A stretch of 64,000 bases of DNA from Cunninghamia lanceolata. Its lineage: Eukaryota; Streptophyta; Pinopsida; Cupressales; Cupressaceae. This document shows, piece by piece, positions 9,669 to 20,637 of this stretch (positions are counted from its first letter, which is position 1; the number at the start of each line of letters is the position of its first letter). Made by a program: the position numbers and the translations under genes. The notes under the pieces are model-generated. The model was not told the DNA's origin and made no database searches. It saw nothing but the letters and a program-made list of their open reading frames with translations. The stretch covers positions 31,312,501 through 31,376,500 of the forward strand of contig BSBN01000213.1 in the NCBI GenBank assembly GCA_027924645.1, read 5' to 3'.

Positions 9669-9830
9669 GTAAGTAAACTGAAACCCTCATCATGTTGTTT
9701 CTATATGATGTTGAAAGTTCTGGTTATGTATCCATGCAAGTAAGTAATGTAGAATTGATACAATAAGCATGATATTTGCAGTATGTATGCATGCATATCC
9801 CGTTGTGAGAAGAAATGTTGTTAATTGCAG
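9669..9830 (+). other. Candidate intron in the leader of the accessory gene
   Basis: The donor CAG/GTAAGT at 9666-9674 is a perfect consensus. The acceptor TTAATTGCAG ends at 9830, six bases before the accessory ATG (9837). The 162-base length is normal for a plant intron. If real, it would give a spliced subgenomic mRNA for the accessory protein. Confidence 0.4.
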
Positions 9831-9836
9831 GTACCC

Positions 9837-12689
9837 ATGGCTGAAAAATGCTTAGTCAAGTGTCAGGAAGAATTCAACAGGCCTATGTTCTCTTCTCAGA
9901 GAGGGGTCTTGTTTAAATTTGGGGCAATTACAGACACCCATCAGGGGAGTACCAACCTGGAGGCTTGGTCAGCCAAGCTGAATGATGGGCAGGATAAGAG
10001 TCTGGTGCTGGACGCTGTGTTTGTATCAGGTATGTGGAACGCTGCTGGCTTCCCCTACTCCATGGAGTCTCCGGAGCTGGTTATTGAGTGTGCCCGGAAT
10101 TACAACCCTCAGACGAGGCAGGTGGTGAAGCATGGGAGAATGTATGTAGACCTATCCATCAAAGGTCTATCCCAAACATTTGGACTGCCAATGGGCAGCA
10201 AGGTAAAGAGTATAGACTTGAAGAAGTCTGAAAGAGAATATGAGGCCAACAAGAAGACGGCCAGAAAGAACATGTATGCTTGGCGGGCCGAGAACAGCAC
10301 ATCTAATGCAGCGGCCAAGCTCCCTGTGCGCATGTTCAAATTTGATTTTAATGAAGAATATCAGTATGTGATTGCCCTACTGAACAGGGTGACTGGCCAG
10401 CCTGATACTGGAGAATTCAAAGACTGGATGTACAGCATAATAATGATGTGCCTATATGCAGACATCAAGCCACTATGGGGCCAAATCATAAGTGATGCTC
10501 TACATGAGCAGCTGCTGAACCTGGGAGGTTCAGATTGTGCCTTCTACATGACCTCCTATATTGTTTATTCCTGTGCTTATGGAGGCACTTTTGATGCCCT
10601 GGTCATAGATGGAAAACTGACGGGCACGAATGTAGCATATATATGGGATCATCATCCCCAGCTGCAAAGAACCAATTACATCAAGGACTACAAACTGGTC
10701 AATGATGCATTCTCTATGCATCTGGTAAGGACCATGGAAGATGACAGGACAAAAAGACTGAGCATGGAGGCTCAGGAGGCAGTATACAGGCATGGGGCAT
10801 GGTACATCCAATTTGCCACCTTTTCCTAGATCAGGATAGAAGGTTTTGAAGGGCATCCCTTGATGCTGCCAAGGTATCCTACAGATGCAGTAGTTTTAAT
10901 GGAGTTTATTAGGCAGGGCTCCACCATCATACAGACGTATAAGGATGCCAAGAAGCTGCCACCAATTTTGTTCCCAGTCAGCATCGGCAACTACATGTGC
11001 CCTGACTCTGACAATATTAAGAAGGTGATGGTCACTCTGAACAAGATGAATTTACTGCCCTTCCCAGTAACAAGACCATATGATCCTTACGGCCGAATGC
11101 AGAAGATCCTAGGAAAGCCTATTCACCAGAGGCACCTAGAAGATTTTTGGGCTGACTGCGAAGATGAGGCAGAGGCCAGGAGGAGGAGGTATCAGAGGTT
11201 AACTCTGAACCAGATTAGAACGTTCGACTACATCTCCCTCCCTCAGCAGCTGAAGAGTGATGACGGTAGGATAATGGCAAATGAATATGAGCAGAAGAAG
11301 ATCTACAATGATACCATTTCTGCCCCTGACCTCACCATGCAGGAGGATATGTCCTTGGACCCATTCTTTGCCAGAACCATACACTTGACCCAAGCTTGGG
11401 TAGATGCACAGGTAGAGGCATTGAAGAAAAAGGGTGTTGCCATCACAATAGATAGCAAGAAGAAGGGGCAGGACATCCCCACAGATGAATATGATGACTT
11501 CCTGCTGGAGAAGCGGAAGACTAAGGGAGAGAGGACTCCTCCACCACAGCAACCTAGCAAGAGAGCCCCAAAGGGCAAGAAGGTGGAAAAGGGACCCAAA
11601 GGGGTCATAGTTGACAGGGCAGTATTCACAGCGGAGGAGGTAGCCAAATCAGGGTCAGAATCAGATTCTCCTCCAAAGCCCAAGAAAGCCAAGACAGCAG
11701 AGGCTGGAACCACAGAGACCCAAGAAGTGGGTCAATCATCCAGACAACCAGGCAAGGATATACTCATGGAGGAAGAGCCTGAAGAAGAGGAGGAAGCTCC
11801 ACTGGTAATTAGAAGAAAGAGGAGAGCTCCAGAGGTGTTGGTTCCTACCACACCTAAGAAACCAAGAACCTCCATGAGAGGTGAGATAAGTCAACCCCCA
11901 GTGCAATTACAAGGGGCAGGTAGTGAAGTGCAGAAGGAACTTCAGCACAATGTTCCACTTCCTACCATTGTCAAGTTCAAAACTGAACTGGCAGAAGAGC
12001 AACAAAAGGAAACATCTCAGGCACAAGCAGAAAAGCATGTCTCGCTAGACGAGACAATAAACTTGTCTGATGATGAGGTGGTGCAGGATGTAGCTGCACA
12101 AGAAATGGAAACACTTGCGGCTGCTGGCATCAGTGTGGCTCCTCACAAGCCTCCAATGGTTCAAACAGTGCTTGAGGAGAGGAAACAAGCAGAAGCGGAG
12201 CGAGAAAAGAGCCCGGAACCAGAGAAGAGCCCAGAGCAGGTAGCTCAGGACATAGGGCTGGATACATTGATCGCTGAGGTGACAAATCCTATAGTGGTAG
12301 ACTTAACAGAGAAGCAGGATTCAAGTCCTGAACAGCCAGCAGGATCACCCGATAAGGGTCACTTAATAGAAGAGATAGAGATGGCAGAAACAGAAAGCCA
12401 CGTTCTTGAATCAGGCCAACAAAGCCCACAAGATACATCAGCAGGACCTGCTATAGTAGAGGTCCAAGAAGCAAAGGCTGATGATGAGAAGAATGAAGCG
12501 ATAGAGGATCCTGTTGATAAGGCACAAGAGGTGGATGCTGCAGGTACAGAACAGATAGCCGCTGCGGAACAGATGCCATCACCTCGGGTAGATTCAGTGA
12601 TATCAGATACGGTCGACATGCCACCAGAAATAGAGAAGCAAGAGGAGGATGATCAACCTCCACAAGGGGGAAGAACTGGGGACAGGTGA
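9837..12689 (+). CDS. Accessory protein of element A, N-terminal part and charged linker, interrupted by one amber codon
   Basis: Function unknown. The ATG at 9837 has G at +4 and follows a splice-acceptor-like TTGCAG; the frame upstream lacks another ATG. The frame is open to 12689 except for one TAG at 10827-10829, where the homologue in element G has a Tyr codon (QFPTFSYIRVYGF against QFATFS*IRIEGF). Conserved blocks shared with the copies at 50 and 61 kb are VIECARNYNPQTR, LVNDAFSMHLVR, MLPRYPT and HLEDFWADCEDEAE. After about 11500 the protein becomes a long Glu/Lys/Pro-rich, probably disordered linker. The first block resembles the 'putative plant transposon protein' type found in plant gypsy elements; that link is from memory and uncertain. 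The gene lies between integrase and a TATA box and is read in the same direction. Confidence 0.75.
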
Positions 12690-14199
12690 AGAAAGGATGG
12701 AGAAAGATCATGATCATCATGATCCACATACAGGTACACCGCCAGGTTCCCCACATGGAGAAGATGCTCCCCCAGAAAAGGAAGTTCCTCAACAGAAGGA
12801 GGCGCCTCAGGATCAACAGCAGCAAGGCGAGCATCAAGAGCCAGAAAAAGAAAAGTCACCATCTCCACAACGCTTGTTGGTGGAAATAGGAGATAGAGGT
12901 GAGCAGCATCATGATGCTGAAAAGCATGATCAGGTGCCTCCATGGTTAGAAAAGGAGGTAAATGTTGAGGAGGAGCTGGAAATTCAAGAGTTCGATGTCT
13001 CCACCCTGTTCGGCGCAGATATAATGAAACCCAGGAGGAAGGCTAGAATGACTTCGGCCATCAAAAGAGATCCGGCGACAGGGAGAAGGACCGCACAAAT
13101 TGCTGTACCTGCGGTAGAGAAAGAGAAAGGTAAAATCACTGTGGATGAATTCCAGATAAGCACAGTTGATTTGGGTTTTGCCAATGAAGAGCAGGAAGGT
13201 CAGGAGGGAAAGGATATCATTGACTCTCTGATTCAGAAAGTGAAAAGAGAGAAAGAGAAGAATAAGCAACATAAAGAGCACACTGCTCAGTTGCATGCAT
13301 ACATTAAAGGTTTAACCAACCCTGAAGATACCACAAGCGAAGCTGCAGTCCCATTGACTACCATTTCTCAGGAAGAAGTGAATAGACTGGACCTCATGAA
13401 ACATGAGGTTTCCGTAATAAGAAAGTGGGTGTCATCCACATTGGATGATGCCATTGAAATAATGAAAGGTTCTTTGAAAAGATGGAGCATATTGAGTGAC
13501 TCCAAGGCTAAGGTGGACAGGTTGCAGATGCAGACTGGAAAAAGGTCTTATAAACTGGAGAAAGTCATCAGCCTGTTGGACGAAATAAGGAAGATAAATC
13601 CACAATTGCTTATCAGTAAGCAGGTGTTAAATAATAATACTGCATTATTAGTGGATATCTGGTATAAGGATGTGCAGTTTGAATGCAGAGTCCTCAAGAG
13701 ATGCAATAATAAGCTGAGGGAGATCAGCATGAGGATACGTGATTTAATGGGCATTGAAGTAGACATGCTCGAAACATTAGAAGGCAAGCTGGAAGGGAAG
13801 ATAGAAAATCAAGATGAAGATTCTGCCCTTAAGGCTCTGTGTAATAACTTCCATATAGAAGATGATGGTCCGCTAGTCCACTTGACAGAAGAGATAATAA
13901 ATAAAATGATGAGGATCAAGGTCAAGATGGAGACCTACAATGAGACACTACAGGATAGAGAAAATAAGCTGGACAACAGCAGAGATAGGTATGAAGCGCA
14001 CAAACACGCCATCATCAAGGCAAAGACTCAAGATGGAGGAGGAATAGATCAGGTTGTGCAGTCATACAAACAAATCCAAAGCAGCATGCAGCCCCATATG
14101 CAGCAGCGTCATCATCCGGATAGCGAAAGTTCAGAAAGTGATGCACATGATGATGATCCGTATGCATCAGATGAAGAGCGTGATGAAGATACATCATGA
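12649..14199 (+). CDS. Accessory protein of element A, basic patch and coiled-coil C-terminal part
   Basis: This frame overlaps the upstream accessory frame by 41 bases, shifted by +1, and probably continues the same protein. Features in order: a His/Asp-rich start, an acidic Gln/Glu-rich stretch, a basic patch MKPRRKARM (about 13024), the conserved ITVDEFQISTVDLG block, then about 350 residues of heptad-like charged sequence predicted as coiled coil. It ends in a Ser/Asp/His-rich tail. The order basic patch, (V/I)DDF-like block, coiled coil repeats in the copy at 51.9-52.96 kb (GRKRRKASYQ, then IEVDDFKVV) and in relic D (GRKRKMPSYQ). The basic patch could be a nuclear localisation signal (inference). 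The ATG at 12649 may not be used. Confidence 0.65.
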   Translation: MINLHKGEELGTGEERMEKDHDHHDPHTGTPPGSPHGEDAPPEKEVPQQKEAPQDQQQQGEHQEPEKEKSPSPQRLLVEIGDRGEQHHDAEKHDQVPPWLEKEVNVEEELEIQEFDVSTLFGADIMKPRRKARMTSAIKRDPATGRRTAQIAVPAVEKEKGKITVDEFQISTVDLGFANEEQEGQEGKDIIDSLIQKVKREKEKNKQHKEHTAQLHAYIKGLTNPEDTTSEAAVPLTTISQEEVNRLDLMKHEVSVIRKWVSSTLDDAIEIMKGSLKRWSILSDSKAKVDRLQMQTGKRSYKLEKVISLLDEIRKINPQLLISKQVLNNNTALLVDIWYKDVQFECRVLKRCNNKLREISMRIRDLMGIEVDMLETLEGKLEGKIENQDEDSALKALCNNFHIEDDGPLVHLTEEIINKMMRIKVKMETYNETLQDRENKLDNSRDRYEAHKHAIIKAKTQDGGGIDQVVQSYKQIQSSMQPHMQQRHHPDSESSESDAHDDDPYASDEERDEDTS

Positions 14200-14351
14200 G
14201 AAGGGAAATATCTTGCATATGCAGTATAGATAGTTGCCAGCTGGCAACTTGTGCCTTTTTGTAAAATTGACAAGTCATGAAGTGATGACCGTTGATTTGT
14301 ATTGACATATCTGATCCGTGGATCTTTTGTAACGGATTCCTCACCTTATTC

Positions 14352-14360
14352 TATAAAAGG
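14352..14360 (+). promoter_or_regulatory. TATA box, probable LTR promoter of element A
   Basis: TATAAAAGG lies 152 bases after the accessory stop codon. In element G and relic D a TATAAATA stands at the same place relative to the accessory gene, inside the LTR. By analogy this is the U3 promoter of the 3' LTR of element A. The matching 5' LTR is outside the window, so this cannot be checked here. Confidence 0.55.
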
Positions 14361-15259
14361 TGGTGGAATGCCTTGTTATATTCATTTGAAACTTAATTGA
14401 AATTTGATTGCTGAAGTATTCAGGACTTATTTCAAAGCTGCTATATATGTACATGTCTTTTGCATACTTAATGAAAGGGAAGAGTATTTTGATTACAAAT
14501 CTTCGTAAATCTTGAGTAATCTGTGTCTGAATTTTGGATATGTGCTTTGATTTGCTACGTCCCTTGGAGTGCTCATCATGTTGCATGTATTATTTTCATT
14601 CATTATCCTCTAAAGTTTGCATCAACTGTATCTAGCTGTGGAATGTCCTGGTGAACATATGGTTTGATTTCTTCTCCTCATGACAGTATCAAGCATGTAT
14701 GTGGATCAAAAGCTAAAGGTTCAACTTAATTAGAAGCATTTCCTTTAATTTCTTTCAATTTCAGAGCATCTCACTATCACAATTGCAAATAAACTGATAA
14801 TCTTAAGCAAACAACCCAAAATATGCAGACATCTCGTAGATAATCATGAATATTTAGCATATTTGAACACTAAGCATGCACAATTGAAAATATCATGCAA
14901 AGAATCATAAATAATGGTAGAAATCATGCAAATATCAGCCTGTAGGCACATTATTTGACTAAATTCATAGTGCAGAGGTAGAATTGTTGGAGATTTATGC
15001 AGAGCAGACATACAGAGTAGGATATTTGGAAGAATAATGATGAACTGTGCAGAAATACGTAAGGCCCCTGAATGGAAAACAGCAACACACATCAACCACT
15101 GAGTAACGTCAATAGATTAAGACCTAATCAATGGAGACTTGGGATCATGAAATCTCTGAATTCATCGTATCTTTCAAGATGAATAAAGGTTGTTGTGTAA
15201 CTTTTATTCTATGTTTGTGAATGACTAACATCATGACCAACATTTGACAAGTGGGAGAA
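14361..15259. other. No gene recognised; probable R-U5 of element A grading into the tail of a copia element
   Basis: AT-rich with stops in all frames. The last 20 bases before 15260 (ending GTGGGAGAA) look like a copia polypurine tract, so the 3' part probably belongs to a truncated copia element. I could not place the end of element A. Confidence 0.35.
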
Positions 15260-16292
15260 TGTTGGGAAATAAGTTGTCTCAACCTTTGCAATTTCCTAGC
15301 ATCATTTATTTATTTGTATATTAATTTATTGCCTAATGTTGTAATTACTTGCACATTCAGTTTGGTCACATAGTTGAGGTGGCATGGTGACATGTCATCT
15401 TACTTGGAATGTGACTTGGATGGTCAAGTAAAACCTACATGGATTTGGGTGTCCCATTTGAGGTGGCACTAATATGTCATATGTGAGCATCTTGTGGTGT
15501 GTGGAAGACAATATTTCATATGACAGAATCTATGACACGTAAGAGCCAAGTTTGGAGATTCCTATGACAAGTGATGACAAGTGTCGGTGAGGATCTTTGC
15601 ATTAGGGAAAGGCATATTTGGGTGCCCAAGTTGGGCTATGACAAATTGTAAGAGGAATATGCTATATTTAGCATTGTATGACAGATTCTCTTACAACATT
15701 AAAGGTTGTTATCTTGGGAAAATCTATGACAACTGTAAGATGCGTAAGAGCATCTGTCATAGTATATTTTTAGCATGCAGAGCTCCTATGTTGGGAAAGT
15801 CAAATCTACCATGTATGACAGATGTAAGGGATGTATTTGCAGTAAGGAAAAGTGTCCTTTGATGTGGGATAATGGCCATGTAGCCAAGGTGGATGCCTAT
15901 CCCAAGATGCTCTCAATATTTGCCTTGTAATATCTATATATTGTATAGTTTGGAATTGTAGTTGCATAGTGTTTTTATAGGTACTGTTATGCTGCTAGAA
16001 TAACTCCATAATCAACATTTGAAGACTCTTGTAAGAACTTGCATTGCAAGTGTATTGTAAACACCCATTGTTTCAGATAATACATTGTGCAGGTTTTAGA
16101 GTGTGGGGTTTTTTTACCTAAAAAGGTTTTCCCCACGTACATCTTGTGTCTTCTTCTCTCTATCTACATTCTTGTTTTGTGTTTGCTATAATATCTCTTA
16201 TATATGTTTCATATTCCTGCAATTGTAAAGGTTGTAAAGAATTTGCATATCTCTCCCCTCATTAGATTAGTTTAGGAAGCGATTTCCACACA
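15260..16292 (+). mobile_element. Copia-type LTR (3' LTR of a truncated element, or solo)
   Basis: The start TGTTGGGAAATAAG follows the purine-rich AAGTGGGAGAA, the usual copia 3' junction. Inside are a TATA-like CTATATATTG (about 15932), a polyadenylation-type stretch near 16100-16160 (ggttttccccacgta...cttgtgtcttc) and a plausible end at TTCCACACA. No primer binding site follows. The U3 part repeats (C/G)TATGACA(A/G)-type motifs at about 15563, 15638, 15676, 15727 and 15808, one also in inverted form. The end coordinate is uncertain. Confidence 0.55.
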
Positions 16293-17118
16293 CCTAGCTT
16301 CCTTTCATATGGGATCCTTGAATAACTTGTTTGAAGAAGAAATGATAACAAAAATTATAGATTATTTGATCAAGATACACAACATAAGATCTAGGATACA
16401 AAAGGAAAGGGAGATCAGTTAGGCGTTGGGTGGGCTATTTGCTTATTATGGACTTTTGTGCTTAGCTACGTGGTTGGTTATTTGGTGGTCCCATAGGTTG
16501 TTTGGCCTCATGGACATTATTAAAAAATCTTCATTCTTCATTCATTAATTCAGAGGATGTGTTCTAGTTGTCTATGAAAAATGCATCAAGGAAGATCAAA
16601 GCACGCCAATACAAAGACTGAGTTTAATACTTTGAGGCACCTCTTTGAAAAGTCTTGTCTAATAAAAGAGCATGGCTGTTAGAGCATGGAAAATAGAATG
16701 AAGGCATTTCAATATGACCCACATTTGGGAAAATATGTTTCAAAAAAGAGACAATGTACAAATACATCAAGGAAGATAAGAGCACAGTCTAGCAAATGGT
16801 ATGGGATCATTGAAATTTTTTAACTCAATATACAGGTGTGTCGTTGTTAGATGATGTGCACCTTAAGAAATGATGGAATTTTTTAAAAAATTGTAGAGGC
16901 ATGAACCCAAACAATGGCCTGCACCTATATTTGAAAAACTTCTAACAATGTAAAAAAGAGTACACTTGGTTTAAGGAGGGCATGCCAATATAAGGTGTAG
17001 AGGAGAATGGAAGGTACCTAAAATATTGCAAAACACGTGCACAATGAAGGATACACACCAGTAAAAAATGGAGAATGATCTTTAGTCTTGTATATTGGTG
17101 CACATCTGATAATCAATG
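16293..17118. other. No gene recognised
   Basis: AT-rich stretch with stops in all frames. A phrase like CATCAAGGAAGAT(C/A)A(A/G)AGCAC occurs twice (about 16587 and 16763). It is probably old decayed repeat sequence. I see no domain. Confidence 0.4.
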
Positions 17119-17123
17119 TGCAC

Positions 17124-20052
17124 TGTTCTCACTTGGATTTGCACCCTATGTTGAAGCTTGTTTGCTGCAACAATCCAGTGAAACATGGGAGTGATCTCAA
17201 GGTGTGGGACTTGCAAATGAGACCAAACCTATGTTGGAAACAAGGTAGATAATTGAGAGGGGGGGTGAATCAGTTATCTTAAATATCTTAACTTTCTTTT
17301 CTTTTTTAACAATAGTGCATCATCAAAACATATAAGCATACATAATTATGAGAGCAGAAGAAAAATCAACACACATAACACAAGGATTTTTATGTGGAAA
17401 ACTCTGTTAAGCGAAAAACCATGGGGTGACTAACTCAAGATTGTATTCTTTGTTAAAAGAATAAGAAGTACAAAATGGCACTTGCCAATTAGAGCTCACT
17501 GCCCGAGCACACTACTCACAAGAGGCATACTACCTATAAGAGACTCACTGTCTACAAAGTTTATAGAAGGTAACCAGATGTTTGAACTGAAGAGAGGCAT
17601 CCACATATGTTGAGGTTCAGTTCTGGTTAGGCTCAATATACTGATCTAATGCACTTTATTCTTCCTCTGCTTTAGTGTTGTTGTTCTGTTACATACCGGA
17701 CTTGTATTGCCGCTTCCACACTACTCTCTACCTTTCCTTGCACACTATATCAACACACACACACCTTTGTACTGAAATCCATCTGGTATATATACCCGCA
17801 CCAAGGATTTCAACATCTTTCTAGTCGGCAACCGGAATACTCAAGATATTTACAAAACACTGAACTATCGGCTGAATCCATGCTTAATATGTGATGTGTA
17901 TCAAAGACATAGACATAGAAGTCATCAATCATGTCGGCCAACCATGTATGATCCCTCAAATAGCTTGATCACCATCAATTTCTCATCTAGATTAAAGTCT
18001 GATGCTCTGCTGGTCAATTCTTCCTTAGTCTACTCTACCTGTCAGGAACCCAACACTTAGATGCTTATATCTTTTCACTCATTCATCACCAAAGACTCAA
18101 TCTCTAGAATGTAGTAGTCATGGTACTCCTCTAGACTTGTCCAAGTCCACAATTTGCTGAGTTGCACCATTTGAGAGATCCGGACCTAATTGTCAGACCT
18201 TGCTGCATGCCCTATTCTTACTCACCGGACCAAAACACTCTTCAATCTGTCTTCCGGTAGAAACATACTATGTGCTGCGGATGTGTGGGAAAGATTTTGT
18301 TGCCATCAATGACAACACTTATGAAGCCACACAGTGTCTCTTGCCAAGAACCTATAGAGAAGGTTTGTTCCTCTTTCTAAATAGAAGATTCAAAGAAAAC
18401 TATAGACTAAACCTAATCTAACACCACTGGGAAAAGGGAAGAGGGAGAAAATTGTAAAGGGAAAGGTGATACACTAGGTTTAATAAGAAGAACACCCACA
18501 AAACTAAGATGCACAAAATAATTTCATATAGATGATGAACTCACACAAATCTTGCAGGGCCTTTGTTCACAAGCAATAACCGGTTCTTAATTTACATAGA
18601 GTTAAAATAGCATGAAAAACCAGTATTGTATTGCTTATAAGGCAAGGTTACAACAAGATAGGGTTCTGTTTGGAGCACAAAATTAGCCTCTGTGTCCAAT
18701 CCCCATTACATTATTTTTCATCTATATATAGAATTTCATTACATTGATAACACAAAAATATAGGTCGCCCACTTTGCAATAAATTTGTCCATGGGCCTAT
18801 TAGAAGTTATTTCTACAATGGAATGTCCACCCACGTCTGTTTTGCAAAACATAAATGCAGAAAAGACCCTGATCTGATCTGCAACAATAAATATGAAAAG
18901 ATCTAGAGGATGAATTATCTAAAGAAAATATTTGCGTTGAATACCAGTACCTGACTCATCCACCTACAATAATAAAAACACCCAACAACCGCTTCTAGCT
19001 GGGGAGTTGACCTAAATTTGTAGTCATGGCAACTAGAGAGTAGATGGACATTTTAAAATATAATGCCCACCAAAAGTTTCTGTGTAAATCTTTTACATCA
19101 CTTTATAATATTTTAAACTTTAAAATATTTTAAATTACTACATCTATATTACATGTTTTACATTTACATTGATTTTCACTTGATTTTTACTTCTGACACT
19201 TTGCCTTATTGGAAAATCTTGTCTATCGTGAATCTTGGAACTATCTTTTCTCCTTTTCTTCTCTTTATCTTTCTTTGTTGGAGACTCTCTCTGTTGGCGA
19301 ACTTTGCCGACTCCTTCACTTAGGCCATTTTTTCTCCCTTTTTACTCTTTTTCTTTTGTTTTATCTTTCTTATTGGTGATTCTTCTCCTATCAACAAAAT
19401 CACCTTTTGGCAAACTTCTCTTTTGATCTCCAAATTAGTTATTTTTCTCTCTTTGTCCTCCATTCTTGTCAGCGACTTAGTCAATTGGCAAACCAAGCTT
19501 GTGCACTAGCCACTTTGTCAAAAAGGCCTTTTGTACTTTATTCTTTCTTGGCAAATCCTACCTATTTTCCTTTTGCTTTGGTTAGTAGGTTCACCCAACC
19601 GGTTCATGAACTTCCCTTTTGTTGATGACTTGTCTCTTTTCTTCTTTTTACTTGTCTTTTGCCTTGCTTTTTAGTCAACAATTCCCACCATCGGTGAATT
19701 GGCAGGTTCGCGAACCACACATTTCATTGATAAAGGACTTGCCTTTTCTTTTCCTTTTTCCTTAGAGAAATTTCCTTATCCTCTGCATTGGCCATTAGAA
19801 GAAAAACCTCCCTCTTTATCAACAATTTCATTGGTTGGTGAACTTGCCAATCGACAAACTTTTCAGTTCGTGAACCTTCAAGTTTGTTGATAAGGCAAAA
19901 AAGACCAAGGCAAAATACTTAGGAATTTTGGGATTTTGGGGGGGTGGGACTTTATTCCATTTAGGGTATCTTAGATCTGATATATTTGATGAAAGAAGTG
20001 CAGGATTTTTAGGTAGACCATTTTAAGTCTGGAGGACAAAAATAGGTCAACA
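17124..20052 (-). repeat. Left (3') LTR of element C, split by an insertion
   Basis: It matches 29049-31104 over its whole length once the 17233-18348 insertion is removed. It lacks the internal 188-bp tandem duplication seen in the right LTR. On the + strand the stretch 19235-19900 is rich in pyrimidines, which opens long but meaningless frames. No protein is supported here. Confidence 0.75.
17233..18348. mobile_element. 1116-bp unclassified insertion with 7-bp target duplication
   Basis: AACCTAT occurs on both sides (17226-17232 and 18349-18355), and the undisturbed site is seen in the right LTR near 29150. The insert begins GTTGGAAACAAGG and ends CTCTTGCCAAG, with weak terminal similarity in inverted orientation. 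It contains a GAGAGGGGGGGTGAAT run near 17256. No ORF with recognised domains was found. A DNA transposon (hAT- or Mutator-like derivative) or SINE-like origin is possible. Confidence 0.55.
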
Positions 20053-20632
20053 TTTTGACAACCTCTAGGGGAAGTTTGCATGCTAAACTGAGAAACCATT
20101 GGCCTGAAGCATCCATTGGTCATAGATTTAAAAGGAACTGCAGTATGTTGGGAACCACTAAAACCTTGCCTTAACAAAAACAACACCAAGAAAAAGGAAA
20201 AATGAGGCCTGCATTCTCCTAATGAGAGTGCAACCTATGCAAAAGCACTTAGGGAAAAGGAAAGTACACAAAACAAATCTATCCTAAACCCAAACTAACC
20301 AGCCTAAAAACTGACTTAAACAAAGCCATAAACTAGTTATTCAAAATAACTACACTTTCTTAACAATTTACAATGCTTCTCATGTCTGTAGGTAGTTAAC
20401 AAGAGGTGGAGAAAGGATGGATATACAACAAGGTGGTGAAATGCTTCCCCAAGGACAAAGAAAAACTCACCTATCCACTTGTATTGATTGGAAATGTAGT
20501 TGCATGGAAGTGGATAAATGGACTGATCTAGCCCTTCTTGATGCTCAACCTCATGCTTTGAAGTAAGCATGACAGGTAGGGACTCCTCATATGTCTCTAG
20601 TTGGGCTAGATACTTGATAGGGCATCCCCTTG
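20053..20632 (-). other. Internal remnant of element C
   Basis: About 580 bases between the left LTR of C and the nested chromovirus. No domain recognised. The AGATG target duplication of the chromovirus lies at its edge (20633-20637). Confidence 0.45.
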
Positions 20633-20637
20633 AGATG

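Noticed and set aside
9837..14199. Host gene captured between retrotransposons
   Set aside because: Homologues stand at the same position in element G LTRs and relic D, so it is a retrotransposon gene.
19235..19890. Several + strand ORFs of 60-75 codons in the element C LTR
   Set aside because: They arise from pyrimidine-rich, stop-poor sequence, are not conserved between the two LTRs and show no domain.
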